A DNA stretch of 64,000 nt from Dryomyza anilis. Lineage: Eukaryota; Arthropoda; Insecta; Diptera; Dryomyzidae. Location: contig OX638131.1 of the NCBI GenBank assembly GCA_951804985.1, positions 40,428,044 through 40,492,043 on the forward strand. Reading direction: 5' to 3'. This document shows, piece after piece, positions 1 through 12,131 of the stretch (position 1 is its first letter; each line of letters starts with the position of its first letter). Both the position numbers and the translations under genes were made by a program. The notes beneath the pieces are model-generated. The model did no database searches, had not been told where the DNA came from, and worked only from the letters and a program-made list of their open reading frames with translations.

Positions 1-349
1 GTTTGAAGTTTCCCATTTTACCCAAAAATTTTTCAACAAGTCAAAAATTGAGCTGTTTTGCAAAATAACTCAAAAATCAATTGCAAGGTACAAAAAGTTT
101 GATCATGAACCATTATTTGGAATAGACCCTTCAAAAAACAAATGTACATTTTTTGGATGCAAATCAAAACGTCTCCCACTTCACTCCAGGCTCCCAATGT
201 TTTTTATTACAGAATAATTTAAATATTTTTAAATACATAAGTCACTTTTTTCTTAGTGTAAGGAATTTATATTAGAGCTCATTATACATTATTCGTAAAA
301 CGTACGATAAGTAATAAAATGTATTTGTTTAAAATTGTATTATCTACAC

Positions 350-810
350 AATTTGTTATTTGCAGGAATTTTTGGCAAAATATTTGTAATTAATAATGCA
401 GATCAATAGGTGCTTCGAAAACAAACATTAATTGCCCTTAAATCACTAGTTTATCTAGTACCATTAAAGAGTTATAGCAAAAAAACTAAAAAATACGCCC
501 TTTTGGCATGACCAAGATTTTTAATTTTCCAATTTCTTCGCTATAATTGATGCAAAATATTGTTGCAAAATAAAATATTGGTGTAAAGGTATTAATTATA
601 TGTTTTTAAAGCACCTATCGATTGGCATCATTATTTAAAAATATTTTTCCTGCAAATAACAAATGGCAAATTAATGTTTGACAAAATATTTTTAATTAAT
701 GATGCCAATAGATAGGTGCTTTAAAATCAAACAATTAATGCCTTTACATTACTATTTTATCTTGCGCTAATAAAAAGTTATAGCATAAAAAACAAAAATA
801 TTTGCGTTTT
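350..810. repeat. Three-copy repeat cluster (direct, inverted, direct)
   Basis: A segment containing AAAATATTTGTAATTAATAA, AATAGGTGCTT and AAGAGTTATAGCA at 375-510 recurs in inverted orientation at about 560-670 (AAAGCACCTATCG, GCATCATTATTTAAAAATAT) and again directly at 680-810. Likely the remains of a transposon with inverted arms. The phrase CCTTTTGGCATGA also recurs at 498 and near 2477. Confidence 0.55.
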
Positions 811-829
811 GATTAGGTTATAGTCTCAC

Positions 830-2748
830 AAAATCCGTATTTATAATTCAGTAGGTTGTCCAAATCGAAATATATTTTACATACGTTATAATAATTGTCA
901 AATAAACCAAAATAACAGAAAAAATGGAAAAAAATATAAATTTTTCTAATTTCTGAAGCACTTCAAACTTAAAAATTTTATTTTTAAAAATGCACATTCG
1001 CCCCTTTGGTATGACAGTGATGATATGTAATAAATGTAGTAATAAATAAATGTAGTATAATTTTAGGCATTGTGATCAAATATTAGCAAATACACAAACC
1101 GAATTTTAGCCAATTTTCGCTCCTCGCAATAAACTCGTATAAATTTGTTGTTTTAGCACACGCTCAAACCTTACTTTTTCTATGTTTCGATGACTTTTTA
1201 AATGAATTTATTAAATCCAATTTGATGAATTCGTAATTTTTTTAATTTTCTCAAAATCTCAAATTTATATGAACAAATTTCCAAATGCTTTAAATTAACA
1301 AAAAGATTATTACTCTTTCTTTTTTTTTCAAATTAAAAAAATACATTTCTATCTAAATTGTTTTTAATTCATTTTTAGTAAAAATCAAATATTATATATT
1401 TCTTTTTTTACATTTTTTACATTACAGTAATACTAAAAAAAATCAACATTTCCAGTTATTTGGCGAAAAAAAAATAAAAAGACACAACTCACTCTGATGA
1501 TCTGGCCAGACCAAGTAGGTGAGTACTTCTGTTAGTACTTCCTAAGTATTTTCCCATCCTAGGAAACATAGTTTGAGAATATTTTACGACTAACTTAAAA
1601 ATTTATTTGTGGTCTTTTGAGGATATACCGTAGACATATAGTTTTATAAATATTTTGTTAAATTTTTTCGTTAATATCCTTCGTTCTGAAATTCTTCTAT
1701 TTTTAACATTAAAAGGGAATAATTGGAAAAATTCCAAAGGAACAAATTTGTGAAAAAAACTTAAGTCAAAGGAACCAATTTGTCATATAAATTAATGATC
1801 AACAAAAATCCTAAAGGATCAATTTGTCCAATCATGGTTAAACCTGAAAAGAATCAATCTATAATAAATGATGCAGTTGGATTTTGGAAAAATGCTAAAG
1901 GAATTCATTTTCCCACAGAAATCTTCCAAAATTATTTTTCTAAAAGCTTGTTCTATTAGCTTTAAAAGGAGCCATTAACGCAGTTTCTAGCATTTCTAGT
2001 TCAAGAGATATTTAAATATGAACAACAGTACAAAAGTGATTTTTGGCACTTTTTCCAACTTTGAGCCACTGTATCTCTAGAAGTAGTGGTCGACTTATTC
2101 GAATCCAAAAATGAAATTACATTAAAATATAGTCTCAATCAAATTAGCATGTTATGGAATGGGGTGGTATATTTCATGCATTTAAAATTTATAAAATATT
2201 AATCTATATTATATATATTTATATATACTTGAAACTTCAACTAGAATTTACGCCATTGGATATTTTTTTTTGTCAAATTGGATCCTTTTGTGACTTTTCG
2301 CATATCCAACTACAAGAAAAGTCCAATGACATAGTTAGGTTCTGGGAACATTCTATGAAATCAAGGTTCGAACATAATGGTCAGATCATACATTTTTTAA
2401 AATAGTGCTAATTGAAAACTTGAAAAAAAACAAAATCAATATTTAGGATTTTGTAAAAAATGTATACAGAAAAATACTCTTTTGGCATGAGGTTGGAAGA
2501 AAGAAAAAGTTAGTTGTACCAACTAACTTCACTCGATTAAATCGAATGGTTTATGAAATATTAGTCTATACACACTCCTAATGGTTCTAAATCTTAGTAC
2601 AGATTGTTCTAAAACAGTTCGAAATTGGTTGCAGTACAAACTAAAACTATTTTTATTTTGACAATAAGAACCGACTAAGTGGTTGAGAGAACCGAATAAG
2701 TTGGTTGGGCTAAGAGTTGGTTGGCGCAACAAATCTCTATTCTGTGTG
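830..2748. other. AT-rich stretch, nothing recognisable
   Basis: Low-complexity AT-rich DNA with poly(A)/poly(T) runs. A frame at 2154-2405 encodes an Ile/Tyr-rich low-complexity peptide from TATATT repeats and is not credible. Confidence 0.5.
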
Positions 2749-2930
2749 CAGGGATCGCAAAGAGCCGGAATCGGATTTTTGGTACCGGTACCGTTGTTAA
2801 AAAATGTGTGGACCCAGAATCGGAACCCATTCATTGTTTTGGTTGGAACCGAAACCCGAAACAGAATCGCTATTTTAAAAATCTTGGAACCAGATACGGA
2901 ACCAATAATCCAAATGGTTTTAGTCAATAG
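2749..2930. mobile_element. hAT-type MITE of the GGAACCG-rich family, diverged copy
   Basis: Begins CAGGGATCGCAAAGAGCCGG and shares the internal landmarks TTTGGTTGGAACCGAAA and ATTTTAAAAATCTTGGAA with the intact copy. The right terminus is not clear. The many frames over this stretch on both strands come from the repetitive GGAACC sequence and are not genes. Confidence 0.65.
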
Positions 2931-3484
2931 ATAGAAGAATATTTTTTGATATAGTACAGATTTTATTTTTCTTGTATATCTTTCCAATGTATGTCGAGAA
3001 TTATGATAGGAAAAAATCTTCGGTTGGGCCAGCCATTTTTTCATTATTAGAAGCACTCACAAAGATTTTCCTAGCATATAATTGCTCTGATGCAAGTGTC
3101 ATAGTGATTTTTTTTTTTAATAGTGTCAGATCGAAACTTTTTTTGTTAATTTTAAATGATATTTTCAATTTAGGGTTTTCGGTTCACATTTACGTATAAA
3201 ATATCAAAATGAATAACCATCACTAGTTCATGATTTTGTAAGTTCCAGTAAATGAAAAATAATACAGATTGGTTGAAAAACGATAATATAATAATTATTT
3301 TCGGTAAATATTAATTTTCGGTCTTTTTTGAAAGGTGTTTAACGATTTTTCTTGGTGGACCAATTTTTTTTTTCACTTTTTTTATTCTTCAGAAAGTTGG
3401 CTGTATTTTTTCAAATTTTTGGGTAACCATAAAACTTTCTACTATAAAAGATAGCCCATTAAATGCACTTTAAATTAAATGCAC

Positions 3485-3630
3485 TTTAAATCTTCTCATA
3501 TAAACTCAATGGCAATGTCATGGTATTTTCTAATATTTAATGGTATTTTACGATTAAAATAATAATTTATCCTATTGAGCATTTTTAATAGTAAAAAAAC
3601 TATTATTTATATAGTATTTTTTTCTGGGTG
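3485..3630. mobile_element. Partial copy of the CACCCAG MITE
   Basis: Matches the right half of the element at 47.5-47.8 kb up to its TTCTGGGTG end followed by TA (3631-3632). It has only one of the two 80-base units, so it shows the ancestral state. The left terminus is lost. Confidence 0.65.
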
Positions 3631-3647
3631 TAAATAGGGTTTGAAAA

Positions 3648-4715
3648 ATTCACGGTTCTCTAGAAGCAATGATAAGTATGACAAAAATGGGTATAAAAAG
3701 TACAAATAGGGTTATATTCATCATCATTTCTAGTTTAAAAATCCGTTTGAACCAAAATCCTACCATTTCCTTTTCTCAAGTTATCGTCATTTACATTAAA
3801 TTCTAACGATTTTTTTCAATTTATCTTTATTTCTTATTACAAATATATTTCACAGTGCAGCAAAATGGCAACTTTTTTAATTGAACTCCGATTTTTTTTA
3901 TTTTGTGCTTCTATATGGTCTACTGATAAAATTTATAGTATATTCTTATACATCTTCACGTCTGGGTTAGGCGCTATGGGCTCCGAAAGGGTTCAAAGGA
4001 TAACAAATAACGTTTGTCATTTTGTAGCGAAATGGTTCATAGTACGTTTCTATTGTCTAAGGAGCGATTATAGGGAACATCCTAAGGATGATTTGCACTG
4101 AACACTTAAAGTTTGTATCTTAACGATTAACCACTATTTTTAATTGTTCTCTATTAACAATTTCGTTAAGTAGTTATTACCTGTGAAAAAACTCAGGTAA
4201 CTATCTTAATGTCTTTGGAGAAAATGTTGGTTTTTGAAAATGAGCTGGGGTCTCTAAACACTTAAATTCTCCAACACATACTATTTCTGAAATAAACGCC
4301 TACTAATAACGGAAAATAGTTTTAACTTGAATTTGAATAAAATGACAAACTATATTTGTTATCCTTTGAACCCTTTCGGAGCCCATAGCGCCTAACCCAG
4401 GCTTGTAGATGTATAAGAATGTACTATAAATTTTATCAGTAGACCATATAGAAGCACAAAATAAGAAAAATCGGAGTTCAATCAAAAAAGTTGCCATTTT
4501 GCCGCATTGTGAAATATATTTGTAATAAGAAATAGAGATAAATTGAAAAAAATCGTTAGAATTGAATGTAAATGACGATAACTTGAGAAAAGGAAATGGT
4601 AGGATTTTGGTTCAAACGGATTTTAAAACTAGAAATGATGATGAATATAACCCTATTTGTACTTTTTATACCCATTTTTGTCATACTTATCATTGCTTCT
4701 AGAGCACCGTGAATT
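3648..4715. mobile_element. Long inverted duplication (foldback-like element), 377-base arms
   Basis: The left arm 3648-4024 and right arm 4339-4715 are near-identical inverted copies, with a spacer of about 315 bases. Matching frames on both arms (starting MATFLIELRF) arise because the arms mirror each other; they carry no known domain and I do not treat them as genes. The very few differences between arms suggest a young duplication or gene conversion between arms. No target duplication identified. Confidence 0.8.
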
Positions 4716-4721
4716 GGCATA

Positions 4722-5015
4722 CAAGCGTTTTTAAAATCATCATTTTTTGACGATTAGAACGATAACAAAAAGTTAGTAATTTTGATCGTTAGTTTGAACT
4801 ATGCTCTTCATATCCATAAATCATTTTCTTATTTATCATTATATCTAAAATGCTAAAAAATAATCAAAACAAATTCAAACAAAAAAAAAATTTCGATTTG
4901 TCCGAGTTTATATTCAAATATCTTAAAACCATATCGTAATATTAACATTTGTTGGTATATCATAATTAGTTTTGACAATTGATAGACAAATTACGTTTAC
5001 AGTTTTCTAGAAAAC
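4722..5015. repeat. Dispersed repeat, homologous to 47.13-47.37 kb
   Basis: Shares ordered landmarks with the later copy: TTTGATCGTTAGTTTG, ACTATGCTCT, ATCATTTTCTTATTTAT, ATTCAAATATCTTAAAA, TTTTTGACAATT and ACGTTTACAGTTTT. Non-coding and diverged. Confidence 0.6.
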
Positions 5016-5699
5016 ATATTGTGTTAGGGACTGTATTTTTTTAGTTCCATAAAGTGGCTGAAAAGGGCATAAAATTTCGATAGCCATTTTCTTAAAAACT
5101 TTACGTAATCGAAAATAACTGAGTATGCAGCCAAAATCTGCATCCGCGAATTATGTACAATTGTTGTTTCGAATGTCCATGTAAATTTTGGCTCGTTTTG
5201 TGTCGTAGTGATAGTTTTCTTGACTTTTAAAATCAAAGAAAGTAGTACTACCAAATGTCAATGTATCAATGTGTATGAATAAATACATAATGTAGTTAAA
5301 ATAAACGTAGATGTAGTTATTAATCAAATGTAGTCACATTTTGTATAGCAATGCAGTAAAGGTATTTAGTTATTTTCATACAAAACAAATACTTATTCAA
5401 ATAATTTAAATACATGTGTATTTATTTTAAAGACATTTCTTAGAATACAGTACTTTTAAGTACTTCGCAAAAATGAAAGTTAATTATTCTTAGTCGGGAA
5501 CACTCTCCAATAAATTTATGATTTAAAATACATTCTTCGAATAAATGAGAATAAAAATAATACTTATTCAAACGATAATCTGTATCTGCGAACGCAGTTT
5601 TCAATCTTATAAATAAAATAAAGGAAAATCTACCCAAACTAGCTATACGTAATGCTGGATATATCAGTAACTGATATTGCTGCGATAACATCGATCGAT

Positions 5700-7110
5700 T
5701 TGCCGCATTATCAAACACCTGTCAAAATATGTAATGATCCAAACGATGGGATTAACAACACTGAATCTGCTTATGCGATGTTCAAAAAGGTGTTTCAAAC
5801 ATCGCCAAGTACCGAAGGATAAACTCCTTCCAGCCAGTTTATGCAGCCAATAGAGGCAACTAAATAATGGCAACAATACAGGCAACGAGTGGTGAACAAA
5901 AGAGCGAACAGCGCTATTAACGAGGACTCCAATTGAATGCCAAGGATAACAACAGGACAATGAAAACATGTACGAAGTGCTGTGCGTTCGTATGAAGGAA
6001 GAGTGGCGTGGCGTAGAATGGAATGGATGATGCTTTGTTATTGCTTTAACGTCTGGGCACAAAGTGTCGTGATGTTGTTGTTAGAATTGCCAATTTCGCT
6101 GTAGGCAACATTGAAACTTTGGAAACATCGAACAGGATCATTGTTTAAAATGATGCCAAGCGACAGGCAGTGGCGCTGAAAGGCTTCGCAACAGGATAAT
6201 TAGCTGTTGCTTTGTAAAGTTTTAATTAGTGTTGAGTTTCAGCGGCTTTTAACGCTAAAAGCAGCGTTACTTTTGATATTTACTTTAAATACTTGTTAAT
6301 GAAAACAGTACCTATCTGGTAAGGGTACTGGCAGGCATTGATTTTGTAAATGTAAAATCAAAGATAGACAGACACACCTAAATTGATTACATTAATCCCT
6401 TTGTGTTGTTTTGTTCCCCTGCCATGTGTGATGCTGCTCCTGTCCGCGAACACATTCTGCCCGATGCCTGCGTTGCCCTGCTTGTGGCTGCTACCACCTT
6501 AAGGCAGCGCAATAAAATTTCTTATAAAAGATAAATGATCCCGAAAGGACAAAAATGCCATGACAATGATTGCGTCTGGCCCTTCGGTGGCATTGTACGC
6601 ATATTTCTAATCGGCAGCAACAACTCGAAGAACTCTACTCGAACGAAGTGCGCTGTGCTGCCTGCCGTTGCCATTCAAGCATTCGACGACGACTTATTTA
6701 TTAGCGAAATAAACAAGGCGAATGAATAAAGCTGATTCCGAATCCAAATCTGAAGATGAAGTGAAGTTGAATACAAAGAAACAGAAGAAAGGAATGAATT
6801 GCCATGCGAGCACAGATTACCACAGTTTGTGTCTCGATTGGCTCTGCCGAACATTGGCAACGTCTTCGTCCTTTTTTCTTGATGTTATTCATCGCATAAA
6901 ATGATTCTTTCTAAGTATTATTTGGGAACAAATTCCATATGGTGCTCGATGGTAATAATGAAAGTGTAAGCGCTGCAAACAATTGTCCTGCGACAACATG
7001 GTGCGTTACGTTGCTCAGTAGGAAAGGCTCTCAATGATGGTGCTGATGATAATGTTAAGAGGGAGAATATCCTTCGAACAATAGGCAATGTTGTTATATT
7101 TGACAATCCT
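5700..7110. other. Unique, mildly GC-elevated stretch without a gene
   Basis: Not repeated in the window. Frames up to 132 codons on either strand lack domains, and the longest starts with TTG. It may hold conserved non-coding sequence; nothing specific can be assigned. Confidence 0.3.
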
Positions 7111-7603
7111 TTTTTTGCATTGTAAGTAATTTATGAAAATATTAAACGGACTATATAGAGGGTGTATATTTTTCAAAATTTTACTATTTTCTTTCTATAC
7201 CTTTCATGTTGTAGTTCGGAACGCACAACTTTAATTACAGAAATCGTAAATTACATTTCAGAATTGTTAATTACACAAATTATCCAATTATCCTTCAGAT
7301 TTCCTCATGGCAATTTTCGTGTTTTTCTACATATTTTGGACTATAACATTTTACAGATTTAAGTTATCGATCAAATTTCTTTTATATTCCTTTCCGAATA
7401 CTTCAGCTAATACTTTTAAATAAACTTCATGATATTCTAATTAATCTGACCGAAGTAATGACCAGTCAAACACACAAAATATTGATTTTAAAGTGTACCT
7501 ATTATTTATTGCATAACATATTAAGTTTTCATAATTGAATAAAATTATATTTAATTTGTGAAACTAGATCCTTAATATAATAATTCTTTTACTTTGTTTT
7601 TGT

Positions 7604-7925
7604 GTAGCCGCGGTAACTCAGTGGTTAGTGCGTTGGACTGCGAAAGTTGGACTCCGAAAGTTTCCCGGTTCCAGCCTGGACTGGGGCTAACAACACCATT
7701 TCATAGAAACATTTTTCTATACCGCGCTACCTCTCGGCAGTCAATGGCAAACCTACGAGAGTAAAACATTGCCTATGAAAAGCTCTCACCCGTCGTTCGG
7801 ATTCGGCAATAAACTGTAGGTCCCACCACTTTGAGTACAAATATAAAAAACGCACAGCTCAAAATGGTGAGAGAGCTCGGCCTAAGTTCTTATAGGACTG
7901 TAGTGCCAAACTATTATTATTATTA
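7604..7925 (+). mobile_element. tRNA-derived SINE, family A, full-length copy
   Basis: The head has a tRNA-like box A (GGTAACTCAGTGG) and box B (GGTTCCAGCC) for RNA polymerase III, then a unique body of about 240 bases and an (ATT)n tail. The copy is flanked by a perfect 15-base target duplication TTACTTTGTTTTTGT (7589-7603 and 7926-7940), the signature of LINE-assisted retrotransposition. No 3' strand complementary to GCCGCGG is present, so this is not a working tRNA gene. The head carries a small insertion (GTTGGACTCCGAAAG) compared with the other copies. Sits inside the inverted-arm element at 7.3-8.9 kb. Confidence 0.87.
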
Positions 7926-8186
7926 TTACTTTGTTTTTGTAAATAACTCTTCAAGTCTTCATAATTAATACAAATTCACGCTTACGATTTTGATTTAAAT
8001 TTTCTATTGTGGTGGTTCTTTTAATCAATATAATTTTGTTGTCCATCAATTATTCATAGAAATTTCAACAAAACCTTTAACCAGTAGAATTCAGCTTTGC
8101 ATAAATGTATTACTTTCCATGGGTTTTGCTCAGTATTCTACAAAAGAGTCAAATGAAGATCACCCTGATCACTCTGTTCATAATTT

Positions 8187-8597
8187 CCCTAGTAGAAATT
8201 TGCCCGATGCGCCATCGGGAAATGATCGGGTTTTCATTGGGTAATATGATCATTGCATTTGCATGCCCTTATCATGCTTACCTTGCCCTTATCATGCTTA
8301 CCATGATAATGTAAGATAATGTAAGATCTAAACAGTCAATGTTCCCGATCATCGCTACATTATTTGTTCCACATAACGAAATTAGCACCAGGCAATGATC
8401 GAGATTAATGAGAAAAATCCTATTGTGCTCGGGCTCAGACAAGGCAATTGTCGGGTAAATATTAAAATGAGGAATTGCCCGATCAGTACATGATCACAGC
8501 CTGAGGTCAATACATGATCAGGACACTGCGTTACAAGGACATTATGGGCCTCGTCATATCCCGATCATCTCAAATAATGACATGATCTGATATAAGA
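8187..8597. mobile_element. MITE with CCCTAGTAGAAATT ends, truncated copy
   Basis: Opposite orientation to the copy at 60.1 kb. The terminus at 8187 is intact; the other end stops after ATAATGACATGATC, about 40 bases before the expected terminus. It carries a local duplication of CCTTATCATGCTTACC (8266 and 8287). Confidence 0.7.
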
Positions 8598-9452
8598 TGT
8601 TTACAATTATTTAATTATGAAAATTATAGATGATATGCAACAAATAATAGGTACACTTAAAATTCATATTTTTTTTCGTTTGACTGGTCATAACTTTGGT
8701 CAGATCAATACGAATTTCATATGGTTTTTTTTCAAAATATTAGCTGAAGTAATCTCAATGGAATACAAAAGTACAATACAATACAAGAATACAATCTGTA
8801 AAAAGTTATAGATGAAAATATGCAGAAAAACACGAGAATTGCCAAGTATTTGTTTTACGTAATAACTTGGGGCAATCTGAAAAAACTGAGTTAAGATAGT
8901 GATTAGAACCTTGGCGTCCATCAGAAAATCTTACTTAGATCACGGATAATTTATTTTTGTTGTGCTTTTGATCAAATTTTTTTTTGGAATTATGATCAAA
9001 TTTTCACTCTATGTTTCATATAAATTATATTAAACGTGCTTTCTAGTAGTATTTCAATCGCGTAAATTTCCGATTCAATATATCGTCGTCGTTGAGTGAA
9101 AAGTCACTAAGTCCATAAATTTAATAGTGAGATAAATGCTTTTATTATTACCGTAGAATATTTTTGTATTCAAATAGTGCTAAACTTGTAGAATAGATAG
9201 CACATTCTGCTACAAACTGCAAAAAAAAAATAGTTTGTACAAAACTCATGACCATTATTGGCTTATTTTGCTAAAAAGAAGAAACAAAAACTGTAATTTC
9301 CCAGACACAGCAAACAAATAAAAAAGAAAATGCCACGGCCCTTTAAATAAAAAATTTAAAATATAAGTTTAAAATTTTTTTGCCTCTCGTTCCCCTGGAA
9401 CCCCCCAAAAGAAATGAAAGGAAGGGGTCAAAACAGGGATTATTGTGTACTT

Positions 9453-9626
9453 TGAATATCTACTAAGATCCACAGCACTCAGACAGACTATATCCATTGT
9501 ACTGTGAAATCTATTCCCTACAATTTTGTGGTTAATATCACCACGAGCGCCCATGCCCAAGCCGGGATTCGAACCCGAGACCTTCAGAACGCAAGTCCAG
9601 TGCGCTACCTCTAAACTGCTGAGGCC
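9453..9626 (-). mobile_element. tRNA-derived SINE, family B
   Basis: Read on the minus strand it starts GGCCTCAGCAGTTTAGAGG, has a perfect box B GGTTCGAATCC, and continues into a short body ending at the GAATATCTACTAAG side. The second copy at 56443-56625 is near-identical over the whole length. No target duplication found. The bases beyond the head (CTCTGGACCGCAG) look like a partial repeat of the head. Confidence 0.75.
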
Positions 9627-9960
9627 TCTGGACCGCAGTGTCAAGCAGGCTATGGAGTCTCATACGCAAACATTAAAAATACCCCACAACAGTCACCCCT
9701 CTCCTCCAAAAGAAATTAAGAACTCACTTTTTAGAAAACCCTATTTTCCCAAAAAGGGCATATCAAAAAAAAATTTAAAAAAAGGTCATGAATGGAAGGA
9801 TGCAGCCGCGTGAATAAAATAATACCTTAATTACCCCAATGACCACATAAAAATCCAACAAAAATACATGCTGACGCCTTGCAACATCTTTTGAGCTGAA
9901 GAAGGTGTGGATGGGCAGTCTACGGTCGGTTCGTTGGGATTAGATCAATTATAGATCCAA

Positions 9961-10667
9961 CCAGTTGGGAAGGTTAGATCACATGGGAAATTTTGAAGTA
10001 GGTGTAATTATGATAGTTAGGATTATCAAAATTATAGTCGGTCTAAGCCGACAATAAATACCCTACACATATGTGTGGTTACCATTCAAAGTGATATATA
10101 GGTCACCAGGGTATACGAATCCTGAAAATAACTACAAACTATCAATCGCTGAAGAATTTCCATTCATTTGATACCCATATTTACAAATGGGTAGGTGTAC
10201 CGAATTTCGATTTTTTTTTTTTGTGAACCACAAGTCTTTTTGCCGGAAAACATTATTATAATGTATTTGAGCATGATATCAATATATATTTGACCAAAAA
10301 AAGTTTACCTAAGCACGTATACATAAAAATTGATCTTTATATGTACATTTTATATGAGGTATTTGAACATAAGTGGTCGGATCATAGGTCACAATGAACC
10401 GATCTCGCCAATTTTTTCGCACATACAGCGTAGGTATATTAGTAATCTAAGTTATACGTTTCATTTATCTAGCTCTTCTATTTTAAAAGTAGTAGGGATT
10501 TCAACAGACAGACGGACAGACAGACAGACGGACATCGCTAAATCGACTCAGGAGGTCATGCTGATCAAGAATATATATACTTTTCCATACCGGAGATGCT
10601 TCCTTCTGGGTGTTACAAACGGCGTACCAAACTGAATATACCCTTTCACTCTTGGTGTAGGGTATAC
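9961..10667 (+). mobile_element. mini-me-like element, copy A
   Basis: Starts CCAGTTGGGAAGGTTAGATC and ends GTGTAGGGTATA. Near the 3' side it has a GTCY/GACR-type tract (AGACAGACGGACAGACAG), then the conserved core with CTGATCAAGAATATATATAC and a TACCC end. GTCY tracts next to a short conserved core are the hallmark of dipteran mini-me elements. Non-coding. Reverse-complement homologue of copy B at 15.4-16.1 kb over its full length. Confidence 0.72.
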
Positions 10668-11156
10668 AAATTGGGGTTAATGTCTTGCAATACTTTTCTG
10701 AGTGCAGGTACGGGCGGCTATTCTCATTCTATTTATATGAGATTAATCCACATTTAATAATAACTGCATAGAATCTATCATTTAATCCAAAAATCATTTA
10801 AATCCGATAGTTTTTGTGGACTCGGCACGATATTATTCAGATTTCGACGATAGCCGTTCAGTGAAAAGTCCTAAGTCCTTTAGTGTTTGACAGATTTTTG
10901 ACGTCTCATTTATGGTAATATTATATTTTGATAAGGATCTTCTTCTTTAGTATAAGTCCAAACTTGATGTGATCGGACCCTTTTTAAGGGCTAATTGTGG
11001 ACTTAAATACTTTGAACTGAACCAAATATATAAATATTTGAAGTTAGTGATTTTTCATTTTTAATATCTTCGGTTTGGTAAGATGTAGGCCTCCGAGGAC
11101 TTTTGCAATGTAAAAATTAGTTCGTTACCATTATAGTGGCATACTCGATTATTTAG

Positions 11157-12131
11157 GGTTGCAAACTCAACATCGATGTTTTCGGCACATCGATGTTTTT
11201 GCCTACAATGTTGTTACAATGCCTACAATGCTGTTACAATGTTTTCTTCAATAAAAATGCATTATTTTTTTCTAACTTCAGATTTTTTTCATCATGGAAT
11301 ATTCTATTACTTGAATAATTTCTTTGTTGTAATTGTATTATAAAGTATTAAGAAAAGTACGTCAACCAAAAGAGCAAATTCTGTATAAAAAAAAAAACAG
11401 TATTGCATTTATTGTAAACAGTTGAGGGAAACAATTTGTTAAATGAGTAATTTTTTGGACTAAACAATTTCTTAAAACTTACACGATACTTATGATTTTT
11501 TTATTTTTGCAATTACTTGCGAATTTTCATATCATATCATTTCATAGCATGCGATATATTTTAAAATTTATTAAGAACTTACATAAATCAAATATTTTGT
11601 TTTGTGCTCCATATCCAGTTTAGCTTCAAAAGTATATATGTTCTTACACGTGGAGCAAAAGTGTGTCATTTGAAATCAAGAAATTAATAGAAATAAGCTA
11701 TGGCGATAAAACTTAGTATAAAGAATTAACAGTATCATATAAACTATACAATTATATAAATTCAATTCCTAACTCCATTAACTCAAATCTTAAATAAGCT
11801 TAAATGATTTAAAAAACTAAAAAGTTAAATCGCAATCTGAGAATTTGTTTGACGCATATGCCATTGAGTCGGTTTCGAGAAAAATAAAGATGATTTACTG
11901 CGATAAATGATGATGATTATGATGATGTTATGATGTTGTTATGATGTTATTATTATGTTGACCGTTTAAAATTGTTTAATTTTTAGATTTTTCTTATAAA
12001 CCTGGTAAATGTGCTCATTATAAAAACATCGTAAAAGATCGAGGTTTTTTCCGATGTTTTTGGCATCAATTTTTATTTTTGAAACATCGAAAATTAAAAA
12101 CATCGATGTTTTTCCTGGCGATGTTGCAACC
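11157..12131. mobile_element. Non-autonomous element with GGTTGCAA inverted ends and ACATCGATGTTTT motifs
   Basis: A 975-base segment with inverted ends GGTTGCAAACTCAACATCG and (reverse complement of right) GGTTGCAACATCG. ACATCGATGTTT or its halves recur near both ends (11171, 11189, 12037-12110), resembling the subterminal transposase-binding repeats of hAT-type elements. The interior is AT-rich with no transposase. A clear 8-base duplication is not seen, so the superfamily is a guess. Confidence 0.55.

Larger units (their letters stand above)
7296..8880. mobile_element. Older inverted-arm (foldback-like) element hosting a SINE and a MITE
   Basis: The left arm 7296-7560 and right arm 8606-8880 are diverged inverted copies: GCAATTTTCGTGTTTTTC pairs with GAAAAACACGAGAATTGC, and GTGTACCTATTATTT pairs with AAATAATAGGTACAC. 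Between them lie a family A SINE (7604-7925) and a CCCTAGTAG MITE (8187-8597). Removing both leaves a spacer of about 300 bases. Part of the arm also recurs near 31.8-31.94 kb. Confidence 0.62.

Noticed and set aside
2529..3056. 175-codon minus-strand frame and two plus-strand frames over the same bases
   Set aside because: They lie across a GGAACCG-rich hAT MITE copy; the frames are open because of repeat composition and no domain is visible.
3865..4497. Mirror-image frames starting MATFLIELRF on opposite strands
   Set aside because: They arise from the two arms of the inverted duplication. No homologous family, and both end in unrelated spacer sequence.
5664..6062. 132-codon minus-strand frame
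   Set aside because: Begins with TTG, has no recognisable domain, and codon composition follows the local DNA. Left as unique non-coding sequence.
9539..9626. tRNA gene on the minus strand
   Set aside because: Has a good box B, but no closing acceptor strand, and is repeated with its whole body at 56.4-56.6 kb; therefore a SINE head.
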